Positions 1 through 10,829 of a stretch of DNA of 64,000 nt are shown piece by piece; the first letter of the stretch is position 1; every line of letters begins with the position of its first letter. The notes under the pieces are model-generated. The model saw nothing but the letters and a program-made list of their open reading frames with translations, did no database searches and was not told where the DNA came from. Position numbers and translations under genes: made by a program. This stretch comes from Corydoras sp. C115. Lineage: Eukaryota; Chordata; Actinopteri; Siluriformes; Callichthyidae. The stretch spans positions 800,001-864,000 of the forward strand of contig JAFMOC010000105.1 in assembly GCA_019802505.1 (NCBI GenBank). The letters are read 5' to 3'.

Positions 1-244
1 TACAGTAAAATAGCAAAAATAGAGATAGCAGCAGCTGTAAAGAATTAAGATGCATATTGCAAATGGAATATCAGTTGTTTCCTCTGATGTGTATCTATAT
101 GCCTTCTTCTATTCTAAGGTAGCGGGATAGCTGCACACCTATCTAAAAGATAACCTATCCTAATTTCATAGGGATCTAAAAAAGCAAAACATTCCATGTT
201 GTAAAAACATGAATTACTAGGCTGGTGTTTTGTTTTACTTTCAG
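1..244 (+). other. 3' end of an intron with splice acceptor
   Basis: The stretch ends in a pyrimidine-rich run followed by ACTTTCAG, with AG at 243-244. About 25 bases upstream is TTACTAG (214-220), a plausible branch-point match. Directly after the AG an open frame runs to a stop codon with no interruption. The rest of the interval is AT-rich with no recognisable repeat or coding pattern. I infer the last intron of a gene transcribed left to right and entering from outside the window. Confidence 0.6.
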
Positions 245-355
245 TGTCAAAAAACTCTTGAAAATCTGGAAAACATTCTGGATGATGATCCTGAGATAAA
301 GCAGGAAGCTTCTGTTCTTACCACATCTGTTCAGCCACATTTGTCCCACCAGTAA
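245..355 (+). CDS. Terminal coding exon of an unidentified gene (partial)
   Basis: This is the last 36 codons and TAA stop (353-355) of a protein whose earlier exons lie left of the window. Reading from the first base after the acceptor AG, the peptide begins CQKTLENLENIL, contains DDDPEIKQEA and ends PHLSHQ. The other two frames close early: one stops after 5 codons, the other after about 17. The peptide is hydrophilic and acidic. Its first third could be helical or coiled-coil. IKQE fits the psi-K-x-E sumoylation consensus, which would suit a nuclear protein, but a four-residue match is weak. There is no ATG start because this is an internal-to-terminal exon. I do not recognise the family and propose no function. 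The alternative is a chance frame behind a fortuitous AG; codon texture, acceptor quality and the poly(A) signal downstream argue against that. Confidence 0.6.
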   Translation, partial: CQKTLENLENILDDDPEIKQEASVLTTSVQPHLSHQ

Positions 356-445
356 ACCACTTTAATTTCTTCCAAATCAACAGATGTAATGCAGGCTGTT
401 TTCAATATTCAAAGTCACATATAAATAAAATCATGATTAAAATGA
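356..445 (+). other. Short 3' UTR with poly(A) signal
   Basis: After the stop at 353-355 the sequence becomes AT-rich and holds a canonical AATAAA at 424-429. Cleavage would be expected some 10-30 bases later; a GT-rich patch only appears around 621-640. A second AATAAA at 784-789 could serve as a distal site. The 3' UTR end is therefore approximate. Confidence 0.45.
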
Positions 446-975
446 AAGGACACTTCAATCACATCATGACATATATACTACTGTATGCCAAACCGAAGGT
501 TTTAAATACAAGTACAATATAGTATGTGACCTACCTTAAAAAGTCCCATAATGCAAAAATAACAAAACTGAAACAGGCCTCACCCAAACTTCAATTGAAT
601 TATGATTAAGATCTTTTAAGTGATGGGTCTGTGTGTAGAGAGCCTTTTGAAACATCCAATGATATTGAAAAGCCACTTACCGAGTTATGTATTTTGCTTG
701 AGGCAGAATATGTCAATATTCTGTCAATGTGGCAATGAACAATCTTGAGATGAAGTACGTATAATGGAGATTACAAATACGTAAATAAAATTAAATGTTT
801 TAAATGATATAAAAAGGAAAATTGATCTGTGTACTAAAAGGCTTGCTGTAGATAAATTAAAAGATGTACAGATGATGGAAATATGCAATGCACAAGGTTT
901 TTTATTAATATTGAAGTCTAGATATTTTTGAAAGGGCTGTATTTTTAAAACTACAATCTTGAATTCTGAGACAGA

Positions 976-977
<2 letters not shown>
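446..977. other. Intergenic, AT-rich, no gene seen
   Basis: No repeat family or exon is recognised. It contains the alternative poly(A) signal at 784-789. Confidence 0.4.

Positions 978-1008
<31 letters not shown>
978..1008. repeat. (CA)n microsatellite
   Basis: About 15 CA units, nearly pure. Open frames across it are dinucleotide artefacts. A shorter (GT)n tract lies 60 bp downstream. Confidence 0.95.
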
Positions 1009-1013
<5 letters not shown>

Positions 1014-1070
1014 TACTTCAACACCACACAACTGTCTTGACCGTTTTACCTTTCACCTCTACTTGAACTG

Positions 1071-1093
1071 GTGTGTATGTGTGTGTGTGTGTG
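1071..1093. repeat. (GT)n microsatellite
   Basis: About 11 GT units with one TA interruption. Confidence 0.9.
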
Positions 1094-1568
1094 AGAACAT
1101 GCATGCATATGTGCATATACCAGACTTGAACACACTGGTGTCTGGCCAGTTAAGTATGCATTGGTATGTTGATTATGGAAGGCAAAGCCTGAGCTCTGTT
1201 TCATGGAACGTGTCCAAAGAATCCCTAAAAAGAAAAGATGATCAAAGTGTTGATTCACTCTCTCCCTCCCAGCCCCCTCTCTGGTTTCTGCTCTACACCA
1301 ACATGCATGATAACAGCGCCCTGCAGGCCAGCCCTGGAGGGCCAACACACACACAATACTGGTATTTGTAGATATTTCAATAAATTGTATTGTGATTTTT
1401 GGATAAAATTCTTCCCACAGGTCGATCACATATGAAACTGGATGCAGCAGTGCTGCTGAAGGTTTTTTTAATATCCCATTTCAACATCACTGTTGGACTA
1501 CAGTCCACAAGTATCATTTATTATTCATAAATTTCTAGTTGAATGAGTTTTGGAGGTGCAAAGAGTAT
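1094..1568. other. Intergenic, no gene seen
   Basis: Unique-looking sequence with no recognisable exon or repeat family. Confidence 0.35.
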
Positions 1569-1576
1569 TACCACAC

Positions 1577-1944
1577 TCATCCATCCATCCATTATCTTCC
1601 GCTTTATCCTATATTAGGGTCGCGGGGGGGTTCCCCATGCCCATCCAGAGGAGAACGTTTTGGGCACTGGGCAGATACACCCAGGACAGGGCGCCAATCC
1701 ATCGCTGGGCACACACTCACTCACCCAGACATGCACACATACTGTACACACTCTATATGGGGCAATTTGGAGAACTCAATTGACTTGATCCATGTTTTTG
1801 GACAGTGGGAGGAAACCGGAGAACCCGGAGGAAACCCACACGGACACGGGGAGAACATGGAAACTCCACCCAGATAGGGATTCGAACCTGGAATCCCTAG
1901 TGCTGAGAGGTGAACGTGCTAACCACAAAGCCACCGTGCCGCGC
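1577..1944 (-). mobile_element. V-SINE (tRNA-headed, HE1/DANA-like), near full length
   Basis: This is the commonest repeat in the window. On its own strand it has a tRNA-derived head with pol III box A-like TGGCTT..GTTAGC and box B-like GGTTCGAATCC. Next comes the V-SINE central domain (TTTCCATGTTCTCCCCGTGT, CTCCGGTTTCCTCCCACAG), then CCCAGCGATGGATTGGCGCC, and a 3' end of (GGAT)n or (GAAT)n. Full-length copies here are about 340-345 bp. Known biology: V-SINEs are non-autonomous pol III retroposons mobilised by a LINE. This copy lies antisense, with its GGAT tail at 1578-1594 and its head at 1943. An 8-bp TSD, TACCACAC, flanks it at 1569-1576 and 1945-1952. Confidence 0.9.
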
Positions 1945-1952
1945 TACCACAC

Positions 1953-2749
1953 ACATCACAGTGCTAATTAACCAACTCTATGTTAAGTGCATGGCTGTTT
2001 ACATGAATCTAAGCAAAGTGTGACAACATGCTTAGCCAAGAACTAGCAGAAGTGCTAACTAAGATCACATGAATTATATCAGGTGGTAGACTCCTATCAG
2101 TCCCACGCCGCCTTGTTTGCTTCACAAAGTCAATCATGCACAACTGATTAGCATCCGATTCCTCCTGTATGATCTGTTGGGTCAGCTTACACTGTTGGGC
2201 TAACACCAGTCTGAGCACTCCAAACACTGGCTGCATTATAGAAAGCTGATTAGCGCAGGGCTCGACAACATTGATTAAATAGTTGGCTATATGAGGTCAG
2301 TAAGTAATTATAATCAGTTTTACTGAGCAAATCAGAGAGGAAACAAGCAAATGCCCAGGTCATACCCTGCAGCTTGGAAAATCTGACATAGTGAGGCATC
2401 ATCACAGAGGCCGCATCATCTGCTGTATGTTAGCATATTTTTTTACTTTGTTTAGTCAGTTCTTGCACCCATAGCCCTGCCAATTCTCCGAGGTGTAGCA
2501 GAAAGAGAACTGGACACTATTACTCAAACATTCCTTAATCAGTGTCTAAGAGGTGGATATCAATTAACAGGGTAAATTGTAATTCAAGCCACAGATACTA
2601 ATGTTTCAGTAGTTAAACAGGAAACAGATCGGAAATTTGTGTAGCTATTGTAGCTGACACTTCATCACACATTACACTTCATCCGGGGTGTATGATGAGT
2701 GTATGATCCTTTGTATGTTATTAATATTACTACAGTACTTTATATAATA
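1953..2749. other. Intergenic, no gene seen
   Basis: Unique-looking DNA without recognised repeats or exons. Confidence 0.35.
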
Positions 2750-3035
2750 CAGTAGAACCTCTGATTTTGTTGACCTCGGGTAACACCAGATTCAGCGCTC
2801 ATCGATGTGCTTAAAAATTACGTCTCTGGTTTTGCCAGTTGCTTCGAATTTCATCGCGTGCTTACGTGCCATGTGCACGGATTTTTATTGTCCAACGTTA
2901 AGTGTTAACACTTAACGCTTTCCTTTTACCTTCACCATAGGACCAAAAAAATCTTTCTAGGGCCAGCAGCTCATCAAAGAAAAAGACCAAAAACACAATT
3001 GAGTTCATGAAAGACATCATTTAAAAAATATGAGA
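2750..3035 (+). mobile_element. Degenerate pogo/Tigger-like DNA transposon fragment
   Basis: It starts CAGTAGAACCTCTGATTTT, resembling pogo/Tigger terminal repeats. It shares an internal block (GTCTCTGGTTTTGCCAGTTG through CATGTGCACGGATTTTTATTG, 2823-2890) with an inverted relative at 31706-32042. A perfect 22-bp palindrome sits at 2896-2917. The A-rich codon-like stretch after 2940 has no open transposase frame. The right boundary is approximate. Confidence 0.5.
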
Positions 3036-3080
3036 ACGATGTGTTTAATGTGTTTACAAAACAGAAATTGGAGATGTCGA

Positions 3081-3129
3081 AAATTATTATTATTATTATT
3101 AATTTGGATTTAAAAAAAAAAAAAAAAAA
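3081..3129. repeat. (ATT)n followed by poly(A)
   Basis: Six or more ATT units, a short spacer and about 18 A. The poly(A) abuts the MITE fragment that follows. Confidence 0.85.
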
Positions 3130-3423
3130 GTACCACCACAGAGCAGGTATTATTTGTTTGGTGCATTATTCCTATCCCAGCAGTGTCACTAAGGTGTTTA
3201 AATAAAACTATAGCAGCTTTAAAAACAATCCACCACCCAAATGTTATCTATTCTGTGATGGTTCCGACCAATAGGAAACAGAGAACCAACAGGTGACTGA
3301 CAAAAATACGAAAACAGATGGACTACAGTCTGTAATTGTAAAACTACAAACTGCATCTATATGGATGTGGAGGACAGAGGCAAAGGAGCAATACGAGGAT
3401 GTCAAAAATTTTGACTTGTGCTG
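3130..3423 (-). mobile_element. Half copy of a Tc1-type foldback MITE
   Basis: It matches one half of the full elements at 29446-29957 and 36884-37383, including CACCACAGAGCAGGTATTAT, TCCTATCCCAGCAGTGTCAC and ACAGATGGACTACAGTCTG. It ends in a degenerate terminal repeat (TTTTGACTTGTGCTGTA). The other end is lost, replaced by poly(A) sequence. Because the family is nearly palindromic, the strand is nominal. Confidence 0.7.
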
Positions 3424-4540
3424 TATATAAAAAAATAGAACTGCTATTTTATTGAGTGAACCCAAATTGGTAGAACACAAAAAATACAAAATATTCTTTC
3501 ACAAGAATATTGGTAACGTCTGCAAAACAGAACAGACGCTAGCTTTAAATTAATGCTGAGGGTCTGCGATGGAATGTTCAGCTAACATAGTTGAGTGATC
3601 GCCGAGAGACGGCTAAAAGTTCAAGGAGATTTGAAAGCTGACAAGAGGACTACCAGCTACCAGCACAGTAATTGTGAACTCTCTGTATATTACCCCAGAG
3701 AGAGAGCAAGACAAAGAATGACCTTCCACGGATCCAAAAGCTAAATCTTCCAGAGATGACACTCATTTCCTCAGCATGAGACCCAATCTGAATCTGGCAC
3801 TGGACCGATTCGAGTAGACCTGAACTTTTGCCTTGCTTTCTGTATTCACTCGCTCAGCCTCGGTTGACTTCCTGCACAACACAAATTGGGCCTGATGAGT
3901 CTCATCCTCTGGATCCTCATTTAATAAGAGAGAAGTTTTGAAATGCCCGGCATGTGACCGTGAAGAGGCTAAATGAGAACCTAAGACGGCAGTTAGAGAG
4001 TGTAATAAGGCTCGTTAGATCATTAGGGATGCTAACTTTGTTTGGACTTGAAAGAAGATGACAGGCGAGCGAGAGCGGCGGACATAACATTTACATACTA
4101 AAAGGATCACATAATAAAAGCTGGCTTGAGCATAAATTTGACATCCCTGATGAGGTTGTTTATAAGACGGGAGATGAATTCAGCTGGTGGGTAATACATT
4201 TGTTTAACTGGTGCTTTAAGCTCCGATCTCTCCCACTGAGTGTGAACATTGGAGACAATAACTTGCTCCAGAGATGAAACATCATGGCAGATTACTTACA
4301 CTTTCTGCACAGGAGTGCCAGAGAGACAGAAAAGTGACTCCTCAGCGAAGGCCTTCAGGCACAGTGTGGATATGTGTGTGTGTCTGAGAGACTGTGTGAA
4401 TATGACTGTGGCTGAATGTGTAAAAGTGTGTGTCTGGATACGTGAGGAAAGCATCTGTGTTGGGCAGATGACGGGAAGTGGGTGCATCTGTGTTTCTGTT
4501 CTGTAAAGGGATTAGATGGGAAAGCATGGCTGACTTGATT
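3424..4540. other. Intergenic, no gene seen
   Basis: Unique-looking sequence containing a TG-rich patch near 4370-4440. Overlapping short frames on both strands look like composition artefacts. Confidence 0.35.
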
Positions 4541-4836
4541 AACAGTAGGAACACATTGCCGCATGGCAAAGCCATTTTATTTAGTGACACCCTAGCTTTG
4601 CTGATGTGCTTTTGGAATCTTGGATACCTGTCTCAGTTTTGGATACTCGTCTCAGTTCTGGGTACCTGTCTCAGTTTTGGATACTCGTCTCAGTTCTGGG
4701 TACCTGTCTTAGTTTTGGATACCTGTCTCAGTTCTGGGTACCTGTCGTAGGTTTTGGATACTCGTCTCAGTCTCAGTTTTGGGTACCTGACTCAGTAGAG
4801 GCTAACTATGCCGATTTGAATTTGTAGAAGGCACTT
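4541..4836 (+). repeat. Minisatellite block 1: unique flank plus 19-bp array
   Basis: The block has three parts. A lead segment (4541-4617) runs from AACAGTAGGAACACATTGCC to GTGCTTTTGGAATC. About nine 19-bp units follow, to about 4798. An exit segment then contains GGCTAACTATGCC and ends GAAGGCACTT. Units alternate between GTCTCAGTTTTGGATACTC and GTCTCAGTTCTGGGTACCT types. The whole block recurs immediately downstream with an expanded array. Confidence 0.9.
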
Positions 4837-5469
4837 AACAGTAGGAACACATTGCCGCATGGCACAAAGCCATTTTATTTAGTGACACCCTGGCTTTGCT
4901 GATGTGCTTTTGGAATCTTGGATACCTGTCTGAGTTTTGGATACCAGTCTCAGTTTTGGATACTCGTCTCAGTTCTGGGTACCAGTCTCAGCTTTGGATA
5001 CTCGTCTCAGTTCCGGGTATCTGTCTCAGTTTTGGATACTCGTCTCAGCTCTGGGTATCTGTCTCACTTTTGGGTACCTGTCTCAGTTTTGGATACTTGT
5101 CTCGGTTCTGGGTATCTGTCTCGGTTTTGGGTACCTGTCTTAGTTTTGGATACTCGTCTCAGTTCTGGGTATCTGTCTCAGTTTTGGATACTCGTTTCAG
5201 TTCTGGGTATCTGTCTCAGTTTTGGATACTTGTCTTAGATCTGGGTATCTGTCTCAGTTTTTGGTACCTGTCTCGGTTTTGGGTACCTGTCTTAGTTTTG
5301 GATACTCGTCTCAGTTCTGGGTATCTGTCTCAGTTTTGGATACTCGTTTCAGTTCTGGGTATCTGTCTCAGTTTTGGATACTTGTCTTAGATCTGGGTAT
5401 CTGTCTCAGTTTTTGGTACCTGTCTCAGTAGGGGCTAACAATGCCAATATGAATTTGTAGAAGGCACTT
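4837..5469 (+). repeat. Minisatellite block 2: duplicated block with expanded 19-bp array
   Basis: It repeats the lead segment (4837-4914), the array (about 4915-5432, roughly 27 units) and the exit segment (GGCTAACAATGCC to GAAGGCACTT). A higher-order period is visible: TCGGTTTTGGGTACCTGTCT occurs at 5121 and 5273, 152 bp apart, equal to eight units. The unit carries no stop in any + frame, so long frames (for example 4896-5390, 164 codons) are open in all three and encode the same period-19 peptide. I regard these as artefacts, not a gene. Confidence 0.92.
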
Positions 5470-6424
5470 GGCCTGTTGCACTGGATAAATTTGGGATACC
5501 TTCTACAATCACTTTGATGCTGTGTATCTGTCTTGGTACCAACCTAATCCTTGGTATGTGCATATGATTCTGGGCAGCATACTGTATGCATACAGGGACC
5601 CTCCCCCACGACAGTAAAAATGATGGATGGATATAGATTTCTGGACCTGTCCATTTTGGGAAGGTGTTATTAATCTGGGCATGTGTTTCATTATTAGTTT
5701 GTTTTCCTTCTTTCACTGCCAGCATTTGACATAACTACAAATCTAGCCAAAATCACATCAGTCGGCAAATATCTTCCAAAAACAGCAGTTTGTTTCATCA
5801 GTTATATGTCGTCTTTGTCCAAAATAAATGATGTATAGCGTGATAAGCACCTTAAAAAAATGTATGCATTCAAAGATATACATTAGTAACAAGGTAGGAA
5901 TGATGTCTATGTTCTTACTCATATTAAACGTGTGGGTGTGTTTTGTGTGGAAGAAGAGTGTTTTTTTTTTTTTTTTTAAAAGCAGGACATGTCAGCTTCC
6001 ATCAGCAAAAGACAAAGTTCACACTCCTCTTAGGCCTCGGAGGACATGCACTGACTACCCATTAAAGTCCTGTTAAAACACTTCTGATGTTGTCAGCCCA
6101 AAAAGAGTGAATGAGAGAGAGGGAGAAAGCTTTTCTGCCTGCGAGCACTTTGCCACAACTCCTGTCAGCCGAGGTGTCAGATCAGCACCACCTAAATTAC
6201 GCCATTAAACTTTCATGGGAGCCACTGCAGCCAGGTGCAGTTGGCTGCCACGTGAACCACTGTACCGATAGCTGGAGGTCAGTTATTTATCTGAGTCAGT
6301 GCTCCAGATAAATTGTTTCCTTTTTTAATAAGATTCCAAAATTGAAAAACATAATTTCTTTCTATTTCTGGTTCTTTACTCTCACTTTATCTCAGTATGC
6401 TGAATGCTTACGGGAGGGGGGCAA
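5470..6424. other. Intergenic, no gene seen
   Basis: It holds a 14-bp palindrome (CTGTATGCATACAG, 5582-5595), a possible eroded SINE tail near 5600-5630 and poly(T) at 5961-5977. No exon is recognised. Confidence 0.35.
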
Positions 6425-6670
6425 TGTAGAGCAGCCAATTCACCTTGAATCTTTTGAACTGTGGGAGAAAAACCCACACAGATACAGGGAGAGCATGAAT
6501 ACATCCAGAATGCTTTCACCATTTACACTCTATGAGTACTGACATAGGCACCTGCTTAATCTTATACTAGGGTTGTTTGCAGGGCAGATACACCCTGGAA
6601 AGTGCACCAGTCTATCCCTTGGCACACACTCACTCAAACAGACACACTACATAGGGGCAATTTAGATAGA
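6425..6670 (-). mobile_element. Old V-SINE fragments
   Basis: Two diverged pieces. One at 6425-6510 (GCAGCCAATTCACCTTGAAT, CCCACACAGATACAGGGAGA) comes from the central domain. One at 6558-6670 (CTTATACTAGGGTTG, GGCAGATACACCCTGG, CACACACTCACTCAAACAGA) comes from the right half. They are out of normal order and too eroded for TSDs. Confidence 0.6.
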
Positions 6671-7790
6671 TTTGACCAGACATAGCAGTGCTGCTATAGA
6701 TTTAGAGTTAACTCAGAGACAGAAGTGGACCTAGCAGTGAACCCTGAGGTATTCCTGAATTTCAGATGATTTTCTAAATTTAGTAAAGTGTATTATCTAA
6801 TACTGTACATTCAAATATGAACAATTACATGATAAATATCTATAATAAATATGAAAATTGAATGAAAATTTTAAATTTACTTAAAATATGATGGGATATA
6901 CTTAAAATTGATCTGGGCAGTTAGGTTAGTTCTTTTACACTGATCCAAGGGTTTATTGAGCACAGAATGAAAAAAACATTCTCCACATGTCACCACTTCT
7001 TCACAAAGCAAACCCACAGATAAATGCATCCACTCACATATTAACACTTAGAAGCAATTTAGTATTTCCAGTTCACTTCACTTCAGACTGTGGTATCAGA
7101 CAGCTACCCACAAAGTACCACTTTCGACAACGGGCTGATGCCTCACCTCATTTTCTAAACATATATTACATTAATAAGGTTAGTGAATGTGTGAATTGAC
7201 ACAAAGAAAACTCTATAACTTAAAGGTCTTTTTATATAGGGTTAGAGCTTATTGACCTTATTTCACACTAATTAATTGTTAAATTAAATCTGAAAAATAG
7301 AGAGTGTGACATCATTTGTATGCATGCTTGACTTGAGTGTGAACATCTACAGTGTGTAGCTGTGTTAAACCTCAGCTCTGTGTGTGTGTGTGTGTTTCTC
7401 ACGTTGTCTCTCTGGTCCCTATAGAAGCATCGTGTCAGGCTTTGGTTGAACTGGCTGTATTGCTTCTGCATGACTGCCTAAGATGGAACGACAGGGCATC
7501 TCCAGTGAGATTCCTGGGCAGACGGCCTGCTGAAATATTTATCAGAGCTAGATGATCATGGTTCTAGTAGTTTAAATACATGACTGTAACAGCGAAAGAG
7601 AGAAAACTAAAAATGATGAATAAATGCCTTCTTTTTAAATCAATCATCTTTGAAGCATCCAATAGTACTTTCTGCACAAAATATTGTTTTAATAGTTCAA
7701 TCACTTGCTTTCTCTTACACTAACAATGCTAGATGAGAGAGAGATGCTATTAGATGCCCAAAGGGTTTTGTTTTAGAATTGAAACCTACA
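6671..7790. other. Intergenic, no gene seen
   Basis: AT-rich unique sequence with a (TG)n tract at 7379-7395. Confidence 0.35.
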
Positions 7791-8045
7791 TTTGGACATG
7801 TTTTTGTTAGTCCCCTGTTGGTTCTCTGTTCTCTATCGGTTAGGATCATCACAGAACAGGTATCATTTGAGTTGTGAATTGTTTATTCTGAGTTCAGCAG
7901 TGACACTGATGTGGTGAAGGGGTTTTAGTGCTACAGTGCTGCTGTAGTTTCATTTAAACACCTCGGTGACACTGCTGGGATAGGATTACTACACCAAGCA
8001 AATAGTATCTTCTCTGTGGAGCAAAAAGGGGGAGTGTTTATATAT
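7791..8045 (+). mobile_element. Tc1-type MITE, internal portion
   Basis: It contains the family landmarks GTTAGTCCCCTGTTGGTTCT, ACAGAACAGGTATCATTTG, GTGACACTGATGTGGTGA, TTTCATTTAAACACCTC and GACACTGCTGGGATAGGA. It then jumps to the terminal AAAAAGGGGGAGTGTT. Most of the second arm is deleted. Confidence 0.7.
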
Positions 8046-8074
8046 ATTTCATTTGCAGTCCTTAACCCATATTT

Positions 8075-8508
8075 CATCCATCCATTATCTTACTTAATTA
8101 GCTTAATCCTTTACCAGGGTTGTGGGAGGTTCCCCATGCCCATCTAGGACAGATACACCCAGGACAGGGTGCCGATCTATCACTGGATGCACGGTTACAC
8201 ACTCACACACACAGAGTTCCCCATTCCCATCCAGGGGAGAACGTTTTGGGCGCTGGGCAGATACACCCAGGACAGGACACCAATCTATCGCTGGGCACAC
8301 ACTCACACACACAAACACACTCTATATGGGGCAATTTGGAGAACTCAATTGACCTTGATTCATGTTTTTGGACTGTGGGAGGAAACTGGAGAACCTGGAG
8401 GAAACCCACACGGACACAGGGAGAACATGGAAACTCCGCCCAGATCGGGATTCGAACCCGGAATCCCTAGCACTGAGAGGCGAACATGCTAACCACTAAG
8501 CCACCCAT
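8075..8508 (-). mobile_element. V-SINE with duplicated right-hand part
   Basis: The head lies near 8500 and the (GGAT)n tail complement at 8075-8090. The segment carrying CAGATACACCCAGGACAGG occurs twice (about 8149 and 8258), each followed by a CACACTCACACACACA run. This lengthens the copy to about 434 bp versus about 343. The extra piece could be an internal tandem duplication or a second partial insertion. Confidence 0.85.
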
Positions 8509-9355
8509 CCAAAATACCATTACATTAAATAGATGCTGTATTAAAGTTCTGGATTTGCACAATTTACAGAGAACATAATCCAATATTGTGGATTATTATT
8601 CATATTTAATCTTACTAACTTGTCTTACTAACTCACTTACAGTCTTTTGAATGTGTGAAAGAGGACAGAACACAGAACATAAGGTATCCTCTTTTGCTAA
8701 AGCAATCTCAAAACCACGGCTTGTGGTGTATGATAACCAGTGATAGATAGCCCTCTGGTTAGAACATATTTCTGTCTTGTGCCAAGTGTTTCTGTGAAAG
8801 ACACCTGAACAGCGACTGACCAGAATAAACAGGGACATCAAGAGAAATAAATGAGGACCTCTGTGGAGAGGTCATTGGTATTTTTCTTAATACCTTGTCC
8901 AATAAGTCAAGCCATTCAGAAACACAATCCAGACTCAAGGAAAATTTACTGCTGAGAGAGTGATTATGTCTAATCGGTGTCCTGCAAAGGCCTCTTCAAT
9001 TTTCTAGTCCAAATATGATATCTTAAACAATGAAGATATGTAGCTCAGCTCACTCACCGTTGGAACTCTGTGTCCTCTGTCCTATCGCCTTAATTCATAA
9101 CTTGGGGAGACAGCAGAAGTGAGACCCTCTTAAGTGCATTTCTGGCAGCATTAGCGCCACTCCACCATGCACTTAGGAGTCAAATATTTGAAGCCATCAT
9201 TCTCAGACAGCGTTGCTGCTTATGCCACACATGGTACATTGCTGGTGCGTACAAATTTGGTAGTAGATTTTGAAGAGGTAGTAAACTGACATACTGTTTA
9301 TTTTCACAATAACATCCTAAATTTTATAAAAAGATATGACATTTACACTTTTACA
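8509..9355. other. Intergenic, no gene seen
   Basis: Unique-looking DNA without recognised features. Confidence 0.35.
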
Positions 9356-9495
9356 GCCAGGTGGCGTAGTGGTAAGCACATATGCCTCTCAGCTCTGATA
9401 ATCCAGGTTCGAATACTGATCTGGGAGGAGTTGCCATGTTCTCCCTGTTCTCTTATATTCCTCCCATAGTCCATTAACATGGTTTAAATTGCCCC

Positions 9496-9534
<39 letters not shown>

Positions 9535-9652
9535 GTGTGTTTGAGTAAGTATGTGCTCAGGGATTGGTGCCCTGTTTTGGGAGTTTGCCCAGTGCCCAAA
9601 ATGTTCTTCCCTGGTTGGGCATGGGTAAGTGGTTTAGATGATAAGTTGAGAT
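9356..9652 (+). mobile_element. Diverged V-SINE containing a (TG)n expansion
   Basis: Head GGTGGCGTAGTGGTAAGCAC, box B-like GGTTCGAATACTG and central-domain remnants are readable. The short TG stretch that normally follows CCCCATATAGAG has grown into a microsatellite of about 15 units at 9503-9532. Confidence 0.8.
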
Positions 9653-9861
9653 AAGAAGAGAGACTCTTGAGGTTTATTCATTTTGTAACTTAATATTGTG
9701 ACAGGTGCCTATCCCAGCACTCATAAGGTGAAAATGGTGGTAGCATGCTGGACAGTTTGCCAGACTATCACAGGACTGACACACAAATAAACATAATTAC
9801 TCCTGGGGCAATTAAATGTTGGCAGACAACCTACTATCATATTTGCTCTGCAGATGAAACC

Positions 9862-9928
9862 AACAAAGAAGTTAAAGTTAATTCTTAAAGTTAAAGTTTT
9901 TTAACAAAGAAGTTAAAGTTAATTCTTA
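9862..9928 (+). repeat. Short direct repeat, 26 bp x 2
   Basis: AACAAAGAAGTTAAAGTTAA plus ATTCTTA begins at 9862 and again at 9903, a 41-bp spacing. The intervening bases also repeat AAAGTTAAAGTT. Replication slippage is the simplest explanation. Confidence 0.85.
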
Positions 9929-10024
9929 TATATACACATCTCCCTATATAAATCTCTATATTTTATTTGATGTTTCTTTAGATAAAAAAAAATAATAATA
10001 ATAATAAACATAATAAAAATAATA

Positions 10025-10074
<50 letters not shown>

Positions 10075-10702
10075 ATATATTATAATCAATTTATAGACTT
10101 AATTTTACAATTGTTAAATTAAATTATTACATTAATATTTTTAAAATAATATTTAAATTATTTGCTGCTGTATTACTATTGATGTGAGGAATGAAATTTA
10201 ATTTGCCTTGATTTGATGAGATGCTTTTTTATTTTCTGGTTTGCATTTGTTCTTGGTGACACTGCCTAGACAATTGTCAATTTCCTCCAATAACATGCTT
10301 TAAATTTCTGACTGCAGAGCCACTTTGCCCCAACAAAAGGTCACAACCCCTGGTCAGTCCGGGATGATGCTGACACCCTGGAGGCTTGAGGGTAGGTAGT
10401 GTCAGATTTCCTTATTTGTCCCATTTCCTGCTATAATTAGGCTGATTCCATTTGGCAATAGTTAGGGAGCAGACACAAAGGGTGTTCCGAATTTTCTCTT
10501 ATAGGCAAGCCTCTGTCTGAGGTCAGTGATTCTCATCTAATTGGGAAAAGGCCACGCTTTAAAGAAATCCCACTATAGGAGAGAGAATGTGTATCATTAT
10601 GTTGAAGCCTCTGTAAAGAAGCAGTGCACAGCAAAAACTGAATATGCAGTTTCGATCAAGAGTATTTAAGTTTTGAGGAGTTAATGTGCACTGTACAGTA
10701 TA
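9929..10702. other. Intergenic with AT-rich low-complexity DNA
   Basis: It holds an (AAT)n-like patch (about 9990-10024), a pure (AT)n tract (10025-10070) and AT-rich sequence to about 10180. Unique-looking sequence follows. Confidence 0.6.
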
Positions 10703-10738
10703 ATATACTCACTGGCCATTTTATTACATACAGCTTAT
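10703..10738 (+). mobile_element. Tc1-like terminal-repeat remnant
   Basis: The sequence around ATACTCACTGGCCATTTTAT matches a terminal repeat common in fish Tc1-like elements. No matching opposite end or transposase frame is visible nearby. Confidence 0.4.
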
Positions 10739-10829
10739 TGTTTCTCCACCATAGAGATGAGCTTTGTAGTTCTAAAATTACATTCTGAAGTCCATCTGTT
10801 ACTTTAAATACTCTAAGTTCTGAAGTTGA

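Noticed and set aside
4896..5390. 164-codon open frame as a gene
   Set aside because: It is open in all frames purely because the 19-bp unit lacks stops; no start context or splice signals.
4615..5432. CRISPR-like array
   Set aside because: The 19-bp units are contiguous with no unique spacers, and the genome is vertebrate. It is a minisatellite.
5595..5630. V-SINE tail fragment
   Set aside because: Only GATGGATGG and a C-run remain; too short to separate from chance.
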